Assembly: GCA_046597185.1 (NCBI GenBank)
Contig: JBKJLF010000086.1
Span: 1 to 33,830, forward strand
Reading direction: 5' to 3'
Length of the DNA stretch: 33,830 bases
Source: CAMBDR01 sp046597185
GTDB taxonomy: Bacteria > Pseudomonadota > Gammaproteobacteria > Burkholderiales > Burkholderiaceae_D
The position numbers and the translations under genes were made by a program. Shown here in pieces: positions 24,441 to 32,484 of this stretch. The first letter of the stretch is position 1. Every line of letters begins with the position of its first letter. The notes under the pieces were generated by a model. That model had not been told where the DNA came from. It worked only from the letters and a program-made list of their open reading frames with translations, and searched no databases.

Positions 24441-25214
24441 ATGAGATTGATGCATCAAGTGAGGCTATTCTTCATCGCCCTGCAGTTTTTCACCCGTATT
24501 CCGATTCCACGCTGGGTTGGTTTTGAGCCGGACTGGCTGCACCACGCCTCGCGTTATTTTCCGGCGGTGGGCTGGGTGGTGGCGGCGGTGACGGCAGGCG
24601 TGTATCTGCTGGCGCAGCGCGTTTGGCCGCAAAGCGTGGCGGTCTTGCTATCCACCGTGGCCGGCATTTGGCTAACGGGTGCGTTTCATGAAGATGGCTT
24701 TGCCGATGTGTGTGATGGCTTTGGTGGTGGCTTGACGCCGGAGCGGGTGCTGGACATCATGCGCGACTCGCGTGTGGGTGCGTATGGCGCAATCGGCATC
24801 GGTTTGATGTTGCTGCTCAAAGTGACCTTGCTGGCGCACTTGCCGGCAAGCTGGGTTGCGCCCGCCTTGCTGCTGGCCCACCCGTGCTCGCGCCTGCTCT
24901 CGTGTAGCCTGATCTGGCGGCTGGAATACGCTCGGCAAGAAGGCAAAGCCAAACCGCTGGCGCAGCATATGTCGAATGGTGAATTTTTGCTGGCCACCCT
25001 CACGGTAGCCTTGCCGCTGGCGCTGCTGCTGTACTGGCAAGCCCTGCCGTGGCAAGCCTGCGTGCAAGCAGCGGTGTTGATGCTACTGGCCACGGTTTGG
25101 TTGGCGCGTTTATTTGTGCGACGCATTGAAGGCTACACCGGCGATTGCCTTGGCTCGATACAGCAATTGAGCGAAGTAGCCTGTTATCTGGGTCTGTTGG
25201 CGCAGTGGCGCTAA
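24441..25214 (+). CDS. cobS: Adenosylcobinamide-GDP ribazoletransferase
   Basis: This 257-residue integral membrane protein joins adenosylcobinamide-GDP to alpha-ribazole (phosphate) in the last condensation of cobalamin synthesis. The defining motif GAFHEDGFADVCDGFGGG (about residues 74-91) and RVLDIMRDSRVGAYGAIGIG are intact, followed by several hydrophobic helices and a C-terminal YTGDCLGSIQQLSEV motif. AAGGGG lies about 10 bases before ATG 24441. It is six bases upstream of cobC and clearly co-transcribed with it. Confidence 0.95.
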   Translation: MRLMHQVRLFFIALQFFTRIPIPRWVGFEPDWLHHASRYFPAVGWVVAAVTAGVYLLAQRVWPQSVAVLLSTVAGIWLTGAFHEDGFADVCDGFGGGLTPERVLDIMRDSRVGAYGAIGIGLMLLLKVTLLAHLPASWVAPALLLAHPCSRLLSCSLIWRLEYARQEGKAKPLAQHMSNGEFLLATLTVALPLALLLYWQALPWQACVQAAVLMLLATVWLARLFVRRIEGYTGDCLGSIQQLSEVACYLGLLAQWR

Positions 25215-25220
25215 GCTGCC

Positions 25221-25964
25221 ATGCTTTTATATCTGATCCGCCACCCCCAACCCGACATTGCCCCCGGCATTTGCTACGGCCAGACCGATATTGCGGTCAG
25301 CGCAGCACAATGCGCCGCCGTACAGCAAAGCTTGCCCACCAGCCTGCACCAAAGCATGGCGGCGGGCACGCTGCCGCTGTATGCCAGCCCGCTGCAACGC
25401 TGCGCCGATTTGGCCCGCTTGTTACACCCGGCCCCCTGCTTTGATGCGCGTTTAATGGAACTCAATTTTGGCGCATGGGAATTACAACCTTGGGATAGCA
25501 TCCCCCGCGCCGGGATTGACGCCTGGGCGGCCGATGTGGTCGGCTATGCACCGGGCGGGGGAGAAACCGCGCTGGCCATGGCCGAACGGGTTCAACAGTT
25601 TTTGCTGCACTTGGGCGCGGCCAAGCTGGCGCAAGCGGCCATCGTGGCGCATGCGGGCAGCTTGCGCATGATGATGGCGTGGCAGCGCGGCATGCCTGCG
25701 GGCGATGTGGCAAGGGTGGTGGCACTACAGCCCACCCGATCCAATTTGGCCAATGCATTGTGCGTGAGGTGGAGGCGGATGGCGATGTGGCGCTGGCCTG
25801 AACGCCATTGCGGCCATGAAGTCATCTCAAAGCGATTTAACAAACGCCCTGATGCCCGCCAACATCATTTCAGCCGCCATCGCAGTCAATATCAAGCCCA
25901 TCAAGCGCTCAAAGGCGGTCATTACTTTCGGGCCAAGCGCGCGTTGCAGCCGTTCTGCACTTAA
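25221..25964 (+). CDS. cobC: Alpha-ribazole phosphatase, probably frameshifted near the C-terminus
   Basis: The histidine-phosphatase core is clear: YLIRHPQPD with the RHP catalytic motif at residues 7-9, YASPLQRCADLA, LMELNFGAWE and IVAHAGSLRMMM carrying the second active-site His. The enzyme removes phosphate from alpha-ribazole phosphate or adenosylcobalamin phosphate. After about residue 174 the frame reads an odd basic tail and runs on to 25964, overlapping marC on the other strand. One frame over, the same DNA reads HPIQFGQCIVREVEADGDVALA with a stop at 25799-25801, a far more natural ending. One missing base near 25731 would explain this. The active site is unaffected, so activity may survive; the true end is probably 25801. 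Confidence 0.8.
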   Translation: MLLYLIRHPQPDIAPGICYGQTDIAVSAAQCAAVQQSLPTSLHQSMAAGTLPLYASPLQRCADLARLLHPAPCFDARLMELNFGAWELQPWDSIPRAGIDAWAADVVGYAPGGGETALAMAERVQQFLLHLGAAKLAQAAIVAHAGSLRMMMAWQRGMPAGDVARVVALQPTRSNLANALCVRWRRMAMWRWPERHCGHEVISKRFNKRPDARQHHFSRHRSQYQAHQALKGGHYFRAKRALQPFCT

Positions 25965-26426
25965 AAACACCATCAGCCAGACCACGGCCACCGCACTCAG
26001 CGCGGCCACGTGCAGCAGCGTATCGGCCAATTTGTGCGAAGAAAACAGCAACACGGTGGCCAAGGCCGAAGGCCCGGCCAGGGCGGGAATGGCCAGCGGC
26101 ACAATGAATGGCTCGCTATCGGCGTCATTCTCGACATACATGCCGCCCGATTGCGGGAACACCATGCGAATCGCAATCATGAACAAAATAATGCTGCCAC
26201 CAATGCGCAAGGCAACCTCAGACAATTGAATCGCCGCCAAAAAATGGCGGCCAAAGAACATAAACAGCAGCAAGAAAATAAACGCAATCATGCACTCGCG
26301 CACCACCACGCGCCAACGGCGCGCCGGGTCCACCCTGGACAAGGCGTTGACAAACAAGGGGACATTGCCAAACGGGTCGGTGACCAGTAACAGCAAAATA
26401 AAGGTTTGTACGAAGTTTTGAGTCAT
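25827..26426 (-). CDS. MarC-family membrane protein
   Basis: The 199-residue inner-membrane protein has six hydrophobic segments and the MarC/UPF0056 motifs: LLLLVTDPFGNVPLFV near the start and LRIGGSIILFMIAIRMVF in the middle, with IPALAGPSALATVLL later. The family lies in the inner membrane; its function is poorly known, and the old link to multidrug resistance is not supported for MarC itself. ATG 26426 is preceded by an in-frame GTG at 26429, which could also serve. It is convergent with cobC, whose apparent 3' end overlaps it by about 138 bp. Confidence 0.85.
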   Translation of the reverse strand: MTQNFVQTFILLLLVTDPFGNVPLFVNALSRVDPARRWRVVVRECMIAFIFLLLFMFFGRHFLAAIQLSEVALRIGGSIILFMIAIRMVFPQSGGMYVENDADSEPFIVPLAIPALAGPSALATVLLFSSHKLADTLLHVAALSAVAVVWLMVFLSAERLQRALGPKVMTAFERLMGLILTAMAAEMMLAGIRAFVKSL

Positions 26427-26444
26427 CACGCCAGCTTTCTCTGG

Positions 26445-26512
26445 TTGTCCAATATTGGCTTTGCCGCACCTTCTTTAAATAATCTGGAAGCGATTATGCC
26501 CCATTTGGACAA
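26445..26512. promoter_or_regulatory. Perfect 8-bp inverted repeat upstream of marC
   Basis: TTGTCCAA (26445-26452) and TTGGACAA (26505-26512) are perfect inverted copies, 52 bp apart, in the region upstream of marC. Two half sites for a looping regulator are conceivable, but nothing else supports it. Confidence 0.3.
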
Positions 26513-26570
26513 TTAGCGCAAAATTTTGGCGTTACTGAAGTTTGATCAAACCCGTTTTGTGCCCAAGCGC

Positions 26571-26774
26571 CTACACGGGTTTCATCACTTGTTTGGCCAC
26601 CATCGTCGCTATGCTGCGCGGCGTAAAACGCACACTTTGCGCCATCAACCAATTCATGACGCCGGGGATATACACGCGCTGGCCGCGCTGCATGGCGCGG
26701 TAGCCCGCCAGACCCACCTGATCCGAAGTCTGCATGGGAATAAGTTTGCCCTTGATCAGCGCCGAGTCATTCAT
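26571..26774 (-). pseudogene. 3' remnant of a short-chain dehydrogenase gene
   Basis: The 67 residues match only the C-terminal end of classical SDR oxidoreductases: MNDSALIKGKLIPMQTSDQVGLAGYRAMQRGQRV, then IPGVMNWLMAQSVRFTPRS. The Rossmann nucleotide motif and the YxxxK active site are absent. Upstream in frame the DNA continues with unrelated residues to a stop near 26856. About three quarters of the gene is missing. It lies directly after the ArsR-type regulator on the same strand, so it may be the remains of that regulator's target gene. Confidence 0.65.
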
Positions 26775-26883
26775 CGCCGCCTTATCATGATAATTCTTTG
26801 GTTTGATCGGGTTAATTGAGACGATTAGGTCGATAAGTCGAAACGCATAAACATATTAAATAAAAAAAGCGGGAACAGAAAAA

Positions 26884-27225
26884 TTAACTGCAAGCAATTT
26901 CAGCCTGGGTAATCAATAATTTAAGCCGGGCGATGGGTTCATCCCACAGCAAACTATAAAAATTCTCACGCGATTCGCGGGTCAGTTCCACCAGGCCGCC
27001 ATCTTTCAGTACTTTCAGGTGATGTGATATGGCCGGGCGTGACAAATGCATTAACTCGGTAATTTGCCCCACGTTCAGGCGATCATGTTCGGCCAACAGC
27101 AGCAAAATGGTTTGCCGCGCCGGGTCGCCCAGTGCATGGAATAAGCCAACGCAATCACTAAAGGTTTTGCGCACGTCTTCCAGCGTATATTGCGCTGCGG
27201 GGTCTTGTACCGTGGGGTTTTCCAT
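26884..27225 (-). CDS. ArsR-family winged-helix regulator
   Basis: The 113-residue protein has the ArsR fold: FHALGDPARQTILLLLAEHDRLNVGQITELMHLSRPAISHHLKVLKDGGLVELTRESRENFYSL, covering helices 2-5 and the wing. The classical ELCVCDL metal site on the recognition-helix side is replaced by NVGQITELM, so arsenic sensing is unlikely; Cys25 and the near-terminal Cys could sense something else. It probably binds DNA as a dimer and represses its own gene through the palindrome 10-33 bp upstream. Downstream lies only an SDR remnant, so its regulon in this place has been lost. Confidence 0.85.
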   Translation of the reverse strand: MENPTVQDPAAQYTLEDVRKTFSDCVGLFHALGDPARQTILLLLAEHDRLNVGQITELMHLSRPAISHHLKVLKDGGLVELTRESRENFYSLLWDEPIARLKLLITQAEIACS

Positions 27226-27234
27226 ATTACGGCT

Positions 27235-27262
27235 ATCCGTTTAAACATTTGAACGGATTATA
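27235..27262 (-). promoter_or_regulatory. ArsR operator overlapping its own -10 box
   Basis: ATCCGTT (27235-27241) and AACGGAT (27252-27258) form a perfect 7-bp inverted repeat with a 10-bp A/T-rich centre. On the minus strand a consensus TATAAT (27257-27262) overlaps one arm; a weak TTGCTA lies 18 bp further upstream. Binding would cover the -10 and start region of the regulator gene, which begins at 27225. The length and symmetry suit an ArsR dimer. Confidence 0.65.
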
Positions 27263-27397
27263 CACAGTGGGCGCAGGGCTTAGCAAGCGAAAAAACCGTT
27301 CATTTGCAAACATCTGGCTTTTTCAGGCAAGAATCGGGCAATTTGGCGGCATAATATCGGAATCGCAAACAATCTGTTGCCGCCGACAGGAACGCCC

Positions 27398-28444
27398 ATG
27401 AGTACCACCAACCCGATTGCCCACATCACCATCGAAGGATTCAAATCCATAGAATCAGTGCAGAAACTGCATCTGGGTGATATCAATGTCTTGATCGGCG
27501 CCAATGGTACGGGCAAAAGCAATTTTGTCTCTTTTTTCCGGATGATAGGTGAGATGGTCGAAGGTCGTTTGCAAAACTGGGTGAGCAAACAAGGTTCGGC
27601 TGATCGCATCCTCAGTTTTGGTGTCAAACAAACAAAGCAGTTGAGTGCATTTATCAAATTTGGCTTAAGTGGCTACCAATTCATACTGGAGCCAACTGTC
27701 GATAGTGGCTTTACGTTTGCCGATGAACAACTTCTCTTCGATGGTGTCCACTATAGCCCAACGAAAGTATTTTTGGGCAACGGACATAAAGAGTCCAAGC
27801 TAAAAGAAAAATATGCTGCATCGGGAGCCAGCAGCGTAGCCGATTATTGCTACAGCTCCATTACCAGTTGGAAGGTGTACCACTTCCACGACACCAGCGA
27901 CACCGCTGGTGTAAAACGCTATGGCGCGCTGGACGACAACGATTACCTACGCCAGGACGCATCGAATCTGGCAGCATTTCTCTATCGCTTGCAAAACGAA
28001 ACGCCCGATGTCTATCAGCAAATCCGCAAAACCATACAACTGGCAATTCCATTTTTTGACGACTTTATACTCAAGCCACGCACAAGCAAGAGTGATGACG
28101 AAGAAATCCGCTTGCGCTGGCGGCAACAGGACAGTGATTACCCGCTCTGGCCAAGCCAGCTTTCGGACGGTTCAATACGTTTCATCTGCCTCGTCACCGC
28201 CTTGTTGCAGCCCGAACCGCCGTCTACCATCATCATTGACGAACCCGAACTCGGTTTGCACCCTTATGCGATTACGCTGCTGGGCGCACTACTGCGCTCG
28301 GCATCAAAACGCATGCAGGTGATCGTTTCAACCCAATCGGTGCAGTTACTCAATGCGTTTTCGATTAACGACTTGATTGTGGTCGAGCGCGAACAAGGGC
28401 AAACCGTGTTCAAGCGCTACGACCAAGCCGATTTCACAACCTGA
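27398..28444 (+). CDS. RecF/AAA_21-like ATPase
   Basis: The 348-residue protein opens with ITIEGFKSIESVQKLHLGDINVLIGANGTGKSNF, where residues 34-41 (GANGTGKS) are the Walker A of SMC/RecF-type ATPases. The C-terminal part has the signature-like LSDGSIRFICLVTALL, Walker B STIIIDEPELGLHP and the switch segment VIVSTQSVQLLNAF. Relatives occur alone or paired with a DUF4276 or nuclease gene in defence-like loci; no partner is visible here. The C-terminus stops at RYDQADFTT, where relatives as I recall go on with a WLxDYxLGELW-like segment; the next codon is TGA where TGG would continue, so it may be slightly truncated. AGGAA precedes ATG 27398. Its cellular role is unknown. Confidence 0.75.
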   Translation: MSTTNPIAHITIEGFKSIESVQKLHLGDINVLIGANGTGKSNFVSFFRMIGEMVEGRLQNWVSKQGSADRILSFGVKQTKQLSAFIKFGLSGYQFILEPTVDSGFTFADEQLLFDGVHYSPTKVFLGNGHKESKLKEKYAASGASSVADYCYSSITSWKVYHFHDTSDTAGVKRYGALDDNDYLRQDASNLAAFLYRLQNETPDVYQQIRKTIQLAIPFFDDFILKPRTSKSDDEEIRLRWRQQDSDYPLWPSQLSDGSIRFICLVTALLQPEPPSTIIIDEPELGLHPYAITLLGALLRSASKRMQVIVSTQSVQLLNAFSINDLIVVEREQGQTVFKRYDQADFTT

Positions 28445-28491
28445 TTACAACACTCTCACCCTGACACCAACACCGAGCATACCCGACCCAA

Positions 28492-29256
28492 TCAAGCCTG
28501 CGCAATTTGCACCAACTGCTTGGCCGCAATGCGCGTCTCATTCGGGTAGCCGAAGGCATTATTGATATACACAATCCCATCCAGATTCACACGCCGATTC
28601 ACATGGCTGTGCCCATACACATGCAGTGCCGGGCGCAATTGGCGCAGTTGCAAATCAATTAAATTACTCCCCAACACCGGATATAAGTAGCGTTTATCGA
28701 GTGGAATAAAGCTGGGCATAATATCGATACGCGGTAAAAAGTGGGAAAAGGTAATGGTTGTCTGGCCAGGCGCAATCTCAGGCAAAGGCAAATTGGCTTG
28801 CAAAAAATGCGCGCAGATTTGCTGCGCTGTTTCTTGTTGCGGCCAACGGCAAGCCCGATAATCCATCCACGCTTCGAGCAACATTTCACCCGGTTCGCCA
28901 AAGGAATAATCATACCAACTCAAGAGCGGCACAATATTCAAACTGCCATGCTGCCAGACTTGCATCGAAGCACCACTGTCCTGCACCATGCGCTTGATCA
29001 AGCCCAGTTTTTCAAATGAACTATGCGGCAAACCATCACGCAACACCCATAAATCATGATTGCCGGGCACAAATAAAACCTGTTTAAAGCGCGCCACCAG
29101 CGTCTGCAAACACCATTCCAACTTGGCCAAATGGTCAGTCACATCCCCCGCCAAAATCAATACATCATCGCGATAATCGCTGCGCGACAACTGGGCAACC
29201 CACTCTTGATTGGCAGAATAATCGATATGAATATCAGAAACAGCAAAAACTCGCAT
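28492..29256 (-). CDS. Metallophosphoesterase (calcineurin-like)
   Basis: The 254-residue protein has the dinuclear-metal phosphoesterase motifs in order: FAVSDIHID near the start, LILAGDVTD, LFVPGNHDLW, FSHFLPR and YGHSHVNRR. These residues bind two metal ions and cleave phosphomonoesters or diesters. There is no signal peptide when ATG 29256 is used; an upstream in-frame start at 29319 adds 21 residues without family sequence. The substrate cannot be predicted. It is convergent with the ATPase gene and divergent from the permease gene. Confidence 0.85.
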   Translation of the reverse strand: MRVFAVSDIHIDYSANQEWVAQLSRSDYRDDVLILAGDVTDHLAKLEWCLQTLVARFKQVLFVPGNHDLWVLRDGLPHSSFEKLGLIKRMVQDSGASMQVWQHGSLNIVPLLSWYDYSFGEPGEMLLEAWMDYRACRWPQQETAQQICAHFLQANLPLPEIAPGQTTITFSHFLPRIDIMPSFIPLDKRYLYPVLGSNLIDLQLRQLRPALHVYGHSHVNRRVNLDGIVYINNAFGYPNETRIAAKQLVQIAQA

Positions 29257-29475
29257 AGGGAAGCCATACAAAATATTGATCAAGAACAACGCCTTGCATT
29301 GTAAGCTCAGCCCGAACACAATCGCAACAGGTTTTTTTCAAAGGCCATGAGCAGATCAGCCCATCCATTCAGTCCAATGTTACAAAAACACCACCTTAAG
29401 CTAATTTAATTGAGTTATTAAGCTTCCGGGACGAAACATCGCTTAAATTCCAGTACCATTTTCAGCTTGCCACTT

Positions 29476-29481
29476 TATAAT
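29476..29481 (+). promoter_or_regulatory. Candidate -10 box of the pyrimidine/hydantoin operon
   Basis: A perfect TATAAT lies 47 bp before the permease GTG start; no good -35 is seen at 16-18 bp, so an activator may help. Further upstream an imperfect palindrome with AAGCT and AAGCTT arms (about 29398-29424) could hold a regulator. Confidence 0.45.
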
Positions 29482-29528
29482 TCAAGTTGCACAAGATCCT
29501 AAACCGACACCAACATCCGAGGCTTACC

Positions 29529-30998
29529 GTGAATGCTCTTGAACCATCTGATCTTTATAACGCCGATCTGGCACCCACCACCCTGGCGCAACGAACCTGG
29601 CGCTGGTATCACTTTGCCGCGCTGTGGGTCGGTATGGTGATGTGTATACCCGCTTATACGCTGGCGGCCAGCCTGATTGAAGGCGGCATGTCGGCCATGC
29701 AAGCCTCATTGACGGTGTTACTGGCCAACACCATTATATTGGTGCCGATGCTGCTCATCGGCCATGCGGGCACCAAGTATGGCATTCCCTACGCAGTGCT
29801 GGCGCGCGCGGCGTTTGGCACCCAGGGTGCGCGCTTGCCCGCGCTGATGCGTGCGATTGTGGCCTGTGGCTGGTATGGCATTCAAACCTGGTTTGGCGGG
29901 CAAATGATTTATACCTTGCTGGGTGTATTGCTGGGTAAGCCTTTGGATGGCGAAAAAATCGCTGGCCTGGGGATTAATATCGCGCAACTGCTATGCTTTT
30001 TGGGCTTTTGGACGCTGCAATTGTGGTATGTGGTGCATGGGGTGGAAGCGGTGCGCAAGCTGGAAACGTATACCGCACCCTTAAAAATCATCATTTGCTT
30101 TGTGTTGTTGGGCTGGGTTTATCAAAAAGCCGGCAGCTTCGGGCCGATTTGGGATCAACCCTCGCAATTTATTGAAGGCGGCAAGCAAGCCGGGCAGTTT
30201 TGGGCCAAGTTTTGGCCATCGCTCACCGCCATGGTGGGTTTTTGGGCCACGCTGGCGCTGAATATTCCCGATTTCACCCGCTTTGCGCGCACCCAGCGCG
30301 ACCAAATTTTGGGCCAGTCCATCGGCTTGCCCCTACCCATGGGTTTGCTGGCGCTGCTGTCGGTGATTGTTACTTCGGCCACCGTGGTGATTTACGGAAA
30401 AGCCTTGTGGGACCCGGTCGATTTGGCCAGCCGTATGAGTGGCGCGGCGGTGTTGATTGCGCTGTTGGTGTTGATGATTGATACCATCAGCGTGAATCTG
30501 GCGGCCAATCTGGTGGGGCCGGCTTACGATTTTGCGGCCTTGAATCCGCGCAAAATCAGCTATAAAGTCGGTGGCTATATCACCGTTGGCATTGCCTTGG
30601 TGATGATGCCGTGGAAAATTCTAGAATCCACCCAGGGCTATATCTTCACCTGGTTGATTGGTTATTCTGCCCTGCTGGGCCCCATTGCCGGAATTTTAAT
30701 TGTCGATTATTATCTGGTGCGCGGCACGCAGTTAAAAGTGGATGATTTGTACCGCGAGCACCAAAGCGGCGGCGATTATGCCTACAGCGGCGGCTGGAAT
30801 ATGAAAGCGATTATCGCCTTTGCGCTGGGCGTGGCACCGAATATTCCCGGCTTTTTACACGCCGCCTTTCCGGCGCTGGTGCCCAATGTGGCGGATATCT
30901 TCCAAACCCTGTACACCTATGCCTGGTTTGTGGGTGTATCGATTGCGGCGGTGGTGTATGCTGTGTTAATGCGCGGCCATGCGCCGCGTCAAAACTAA
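29529..30998 (+). CDS. NCS1-family hydantoin/pyrimidine permease
   Basis: The 489-residue protein has about 12 membrane helices and the NCS1 landmarks. WRWYHFAALWVGMVMCIPAYTLAASLI covers helix 1. CGWYGIQTWFGGQMIY holds the Trp and Gln that bind substrate in the hydantoin permease Mhp1. TLALNIPDFTRFARTQ and TISVNLAANLVGPAYDF hold the conserved Asn. It should import a hydantoin, dihydropyrimidine or pyrimidine base with a cation. GTG 29529 follows a GAGG site; the longer TTG-started frame has no family sequence. It heads the operon with the hydrolases that would degrade the same compound. Confidence 0.9.
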   Translation: MNALEPSDLYNADLAPTTLAQRTWRWYHFAALWVGMVMCIPAYTLAASLIEGGMSAMQASLTVLLANTIILVPMLLIGHAGTKYGIPYAVLARAAFGTQGARLPALMRAIVACGWYGIQTWFGGQMIYTLLGVLLGKPLDGEKIAGLGINIAQLLCFLGFWTLQLWYVVHGVEAVRKLETYTAPLKIIICFVLLGWVYQKAGSFGPIWDQPSQFIEGGKQAGQFWAKFWPSLTAMVGFWATLALNIPDFTRFARTQRDQILGQSIGLPLPMGLLALLSVIVTSATVVIYGKALWDPVDLASRMSGAAVLIALLVLMIDTISVNLAANLVGPAYDFAALNPRKISYKVGGYITVGIALVMMPWKILESTQGYIFTWLIGYSALLGPIAGILIVDYYLVRGTQLKVDDLYREHQSGGDYAYSGGWNMKAIIAFALGVAPNIPGFLHAAFPALVPNVADIFQTLYTYAWFVGVSIAAVVYAVLMRGHAPRQN

Positions 30999-31042
30999 GG
31001 TCAAAATTAGCGCCAAAACTAAAATTATTGCAAGGATCAAAT

Positions 31043-32476
31043 ATGAGCAACGCAATGAACAATTCAAAACCATTATTGATACGCGGCGGCACAGTAGTCA
31101 ATGCCGATCTGGCGCAACGCGCCGATGTATTATGCGAAGGCGGCAAAGTGATTGCCGTTGGGCCTGACCTGGCTGCACCAGTCGGCGCGCAAATCATCGA
31201 CGCAGGCGGCCAGTATGTGATGCCCGGCGGCATTGACCCGCACACCCACATGCAATTGCCATTTATGGGCACCGTGACCTCGGACGATTTTTTTACCGGC
31301 ACCGTGGCCGGGCTAACCGGTGGCACCACCACGATTATGGATTTCGTCATCCCCGATCCAAAGCAATCGCTGCTGGAAGCCTTCCACACCTGGCGCGGCT
31401 GGGCGCAAAAAGCCGCCAGCGACTATACCTTTCACGTTGCCGTCACCTGGTGGGATGAAAGCGTGCGCCAGGAAATGGGCACGCTGGTGCAACAACATGG
31501 TGTGAATAGCTTCAAACACTTCATGGCGTATAAAAACGCGATTATGGCCAATGATGAAGTGTTGATTCACTCCTTCACGCGTGCGCTGGAATTGGGTGCG
31601 CTGCCCACCGTGCATGCGGAAAATGGCGAGCTGGTGTTTGAGTTGCAAAACCGCTTGCTGCAACAAGGCATTACCGGGCCAGCCGCGCACCCACAGTCGC
31701 GCCCGCCCGAGGTGGAAGGCGAAGCCGTGCAGCGCGCTATTGCGATTGCCAATATTTTGCACACGCCCATTTACATCGTGCATGTGTCATGCACCGATGC
31801 GCTGGACGCAATTGCCCGCGCCCGCGCCAACGGCCAACGCGTGTTTGGCGAAGTGCTGGCCGGACATTTGTTGATTGACGACAGCGTGTATCAACATCCT
31901 GATTTCGACTTTGCCGCCGCCCATGTGATGAGCCCGCCATTCCGCCCGGCACGCCATCAGGAAGCGTTATGGCGCGGCCTGCAAGGCGGCAATTTGCAAA
32001 CCACCGCCACCGACCATTGCACCTTTTGCGCTACGCAAAAAGCCGCCGGACGCGATAACTTTAGCAAAATCCCCAATGGCTGCGGCGGCGTGGAAGACCG
32101 CATGACCGTGATTTGGGATGCGGGCGTGAATTCTGGCCGCTTAACACCCAGCGAATTTGTGCGCATTACCTCGACCAACGCGGCGCAGATTTTTAATATG
32201 TATCCGCGCAAAGGTTGCATCCGGGTTGGCAGTGATGCCGATATCGTGGTCTGGGACCCCGCCGCCAGCCGCACCATTTCCGCCAAAGCCCAGTTCGCCA
32301 AGAATGATTTTAATGTGTTTGAAGGGCGCACCGTGCGCGGCAATCCCAGCCATACCATTAGCGCGGGCAAGCTGGTATTCCAACAAGGCCAGGTGCTGGC
32401 CGAAATGGGGGCGGGGCGCTATATCGAGCGGCCTGCGTTTGTTGCAACACCCACTTCAACACCCGCGCAAGCTTAA
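31043..32476 (+). CDS. Dihydropyrimidinase / D-hydantoinase
   Basis: This 477-residue cytoplasmic hydrolase opens the ring of dihydrouracil, dihydrothymine or 5-substituted hydantoins, giving N-carbamoyl amino acids. The binuclear zinc ligands are visible: DPHTH near residue 60, the carboxylated Lys in SFKHFMAYKN, His in TVHAENGE, His in YIVHVSC and Asp in TATDHCTF. The C-terminal RKGCIRVGSDADIVVWDP is typical of the amidohydrolase family. AAGGATC precedes ATG 31043. It sits between the permease and the carbamoylase, so imported substrate is hydrolysed in two steps. Whether the true substrate is a pyrimidine or a hydantoin is not decidable here; no dihydropyrimidine dehydrogenase is in the window. 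Confidence 0.9.
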   Translation: MSNAMNNSKPLLIRGGTVVNADLAQRADVLCEGGKVIAVGPDLAAPVGAQIIDAGGQYVMPGGIDPHTHMQLPFMGTVTSDDFFTGTVAGLTGGTTTIMDFVIPDPKQSLLEAFHTWRGWAQKAASDYTFHVAVTWWDESVRQEMGTLVQQHGVNSFKHFMAYKNAIMANDEVLIHSFTRALELGALPTVHAENGELVFELQNRLLQQGITGPAAHPQSRPPEVEGEAVQRAIAIANILHTPIYIVHVSCTDALDAIARARANGQRVFGEVLAGHLLIDDSVYQHPDFDFAAAHVMSPPFRPARHQEALWRGLQGGNLQTTATDHCTFCATQKAAGRDNFSKIPNGCGGVEDRMTVIWDAGVNSGRLTPSEFVRITSTNAAQIFNMYPRKGCIRVGSDADIVVWDPAASRTISAKAQFAKNDFNVFEGRTVRGNPSHTISAGKLVFQQGQVLAEMGAGRYIERPAFVATPTSTPAQA

Positions 32477-32484
32477 GGATGATC

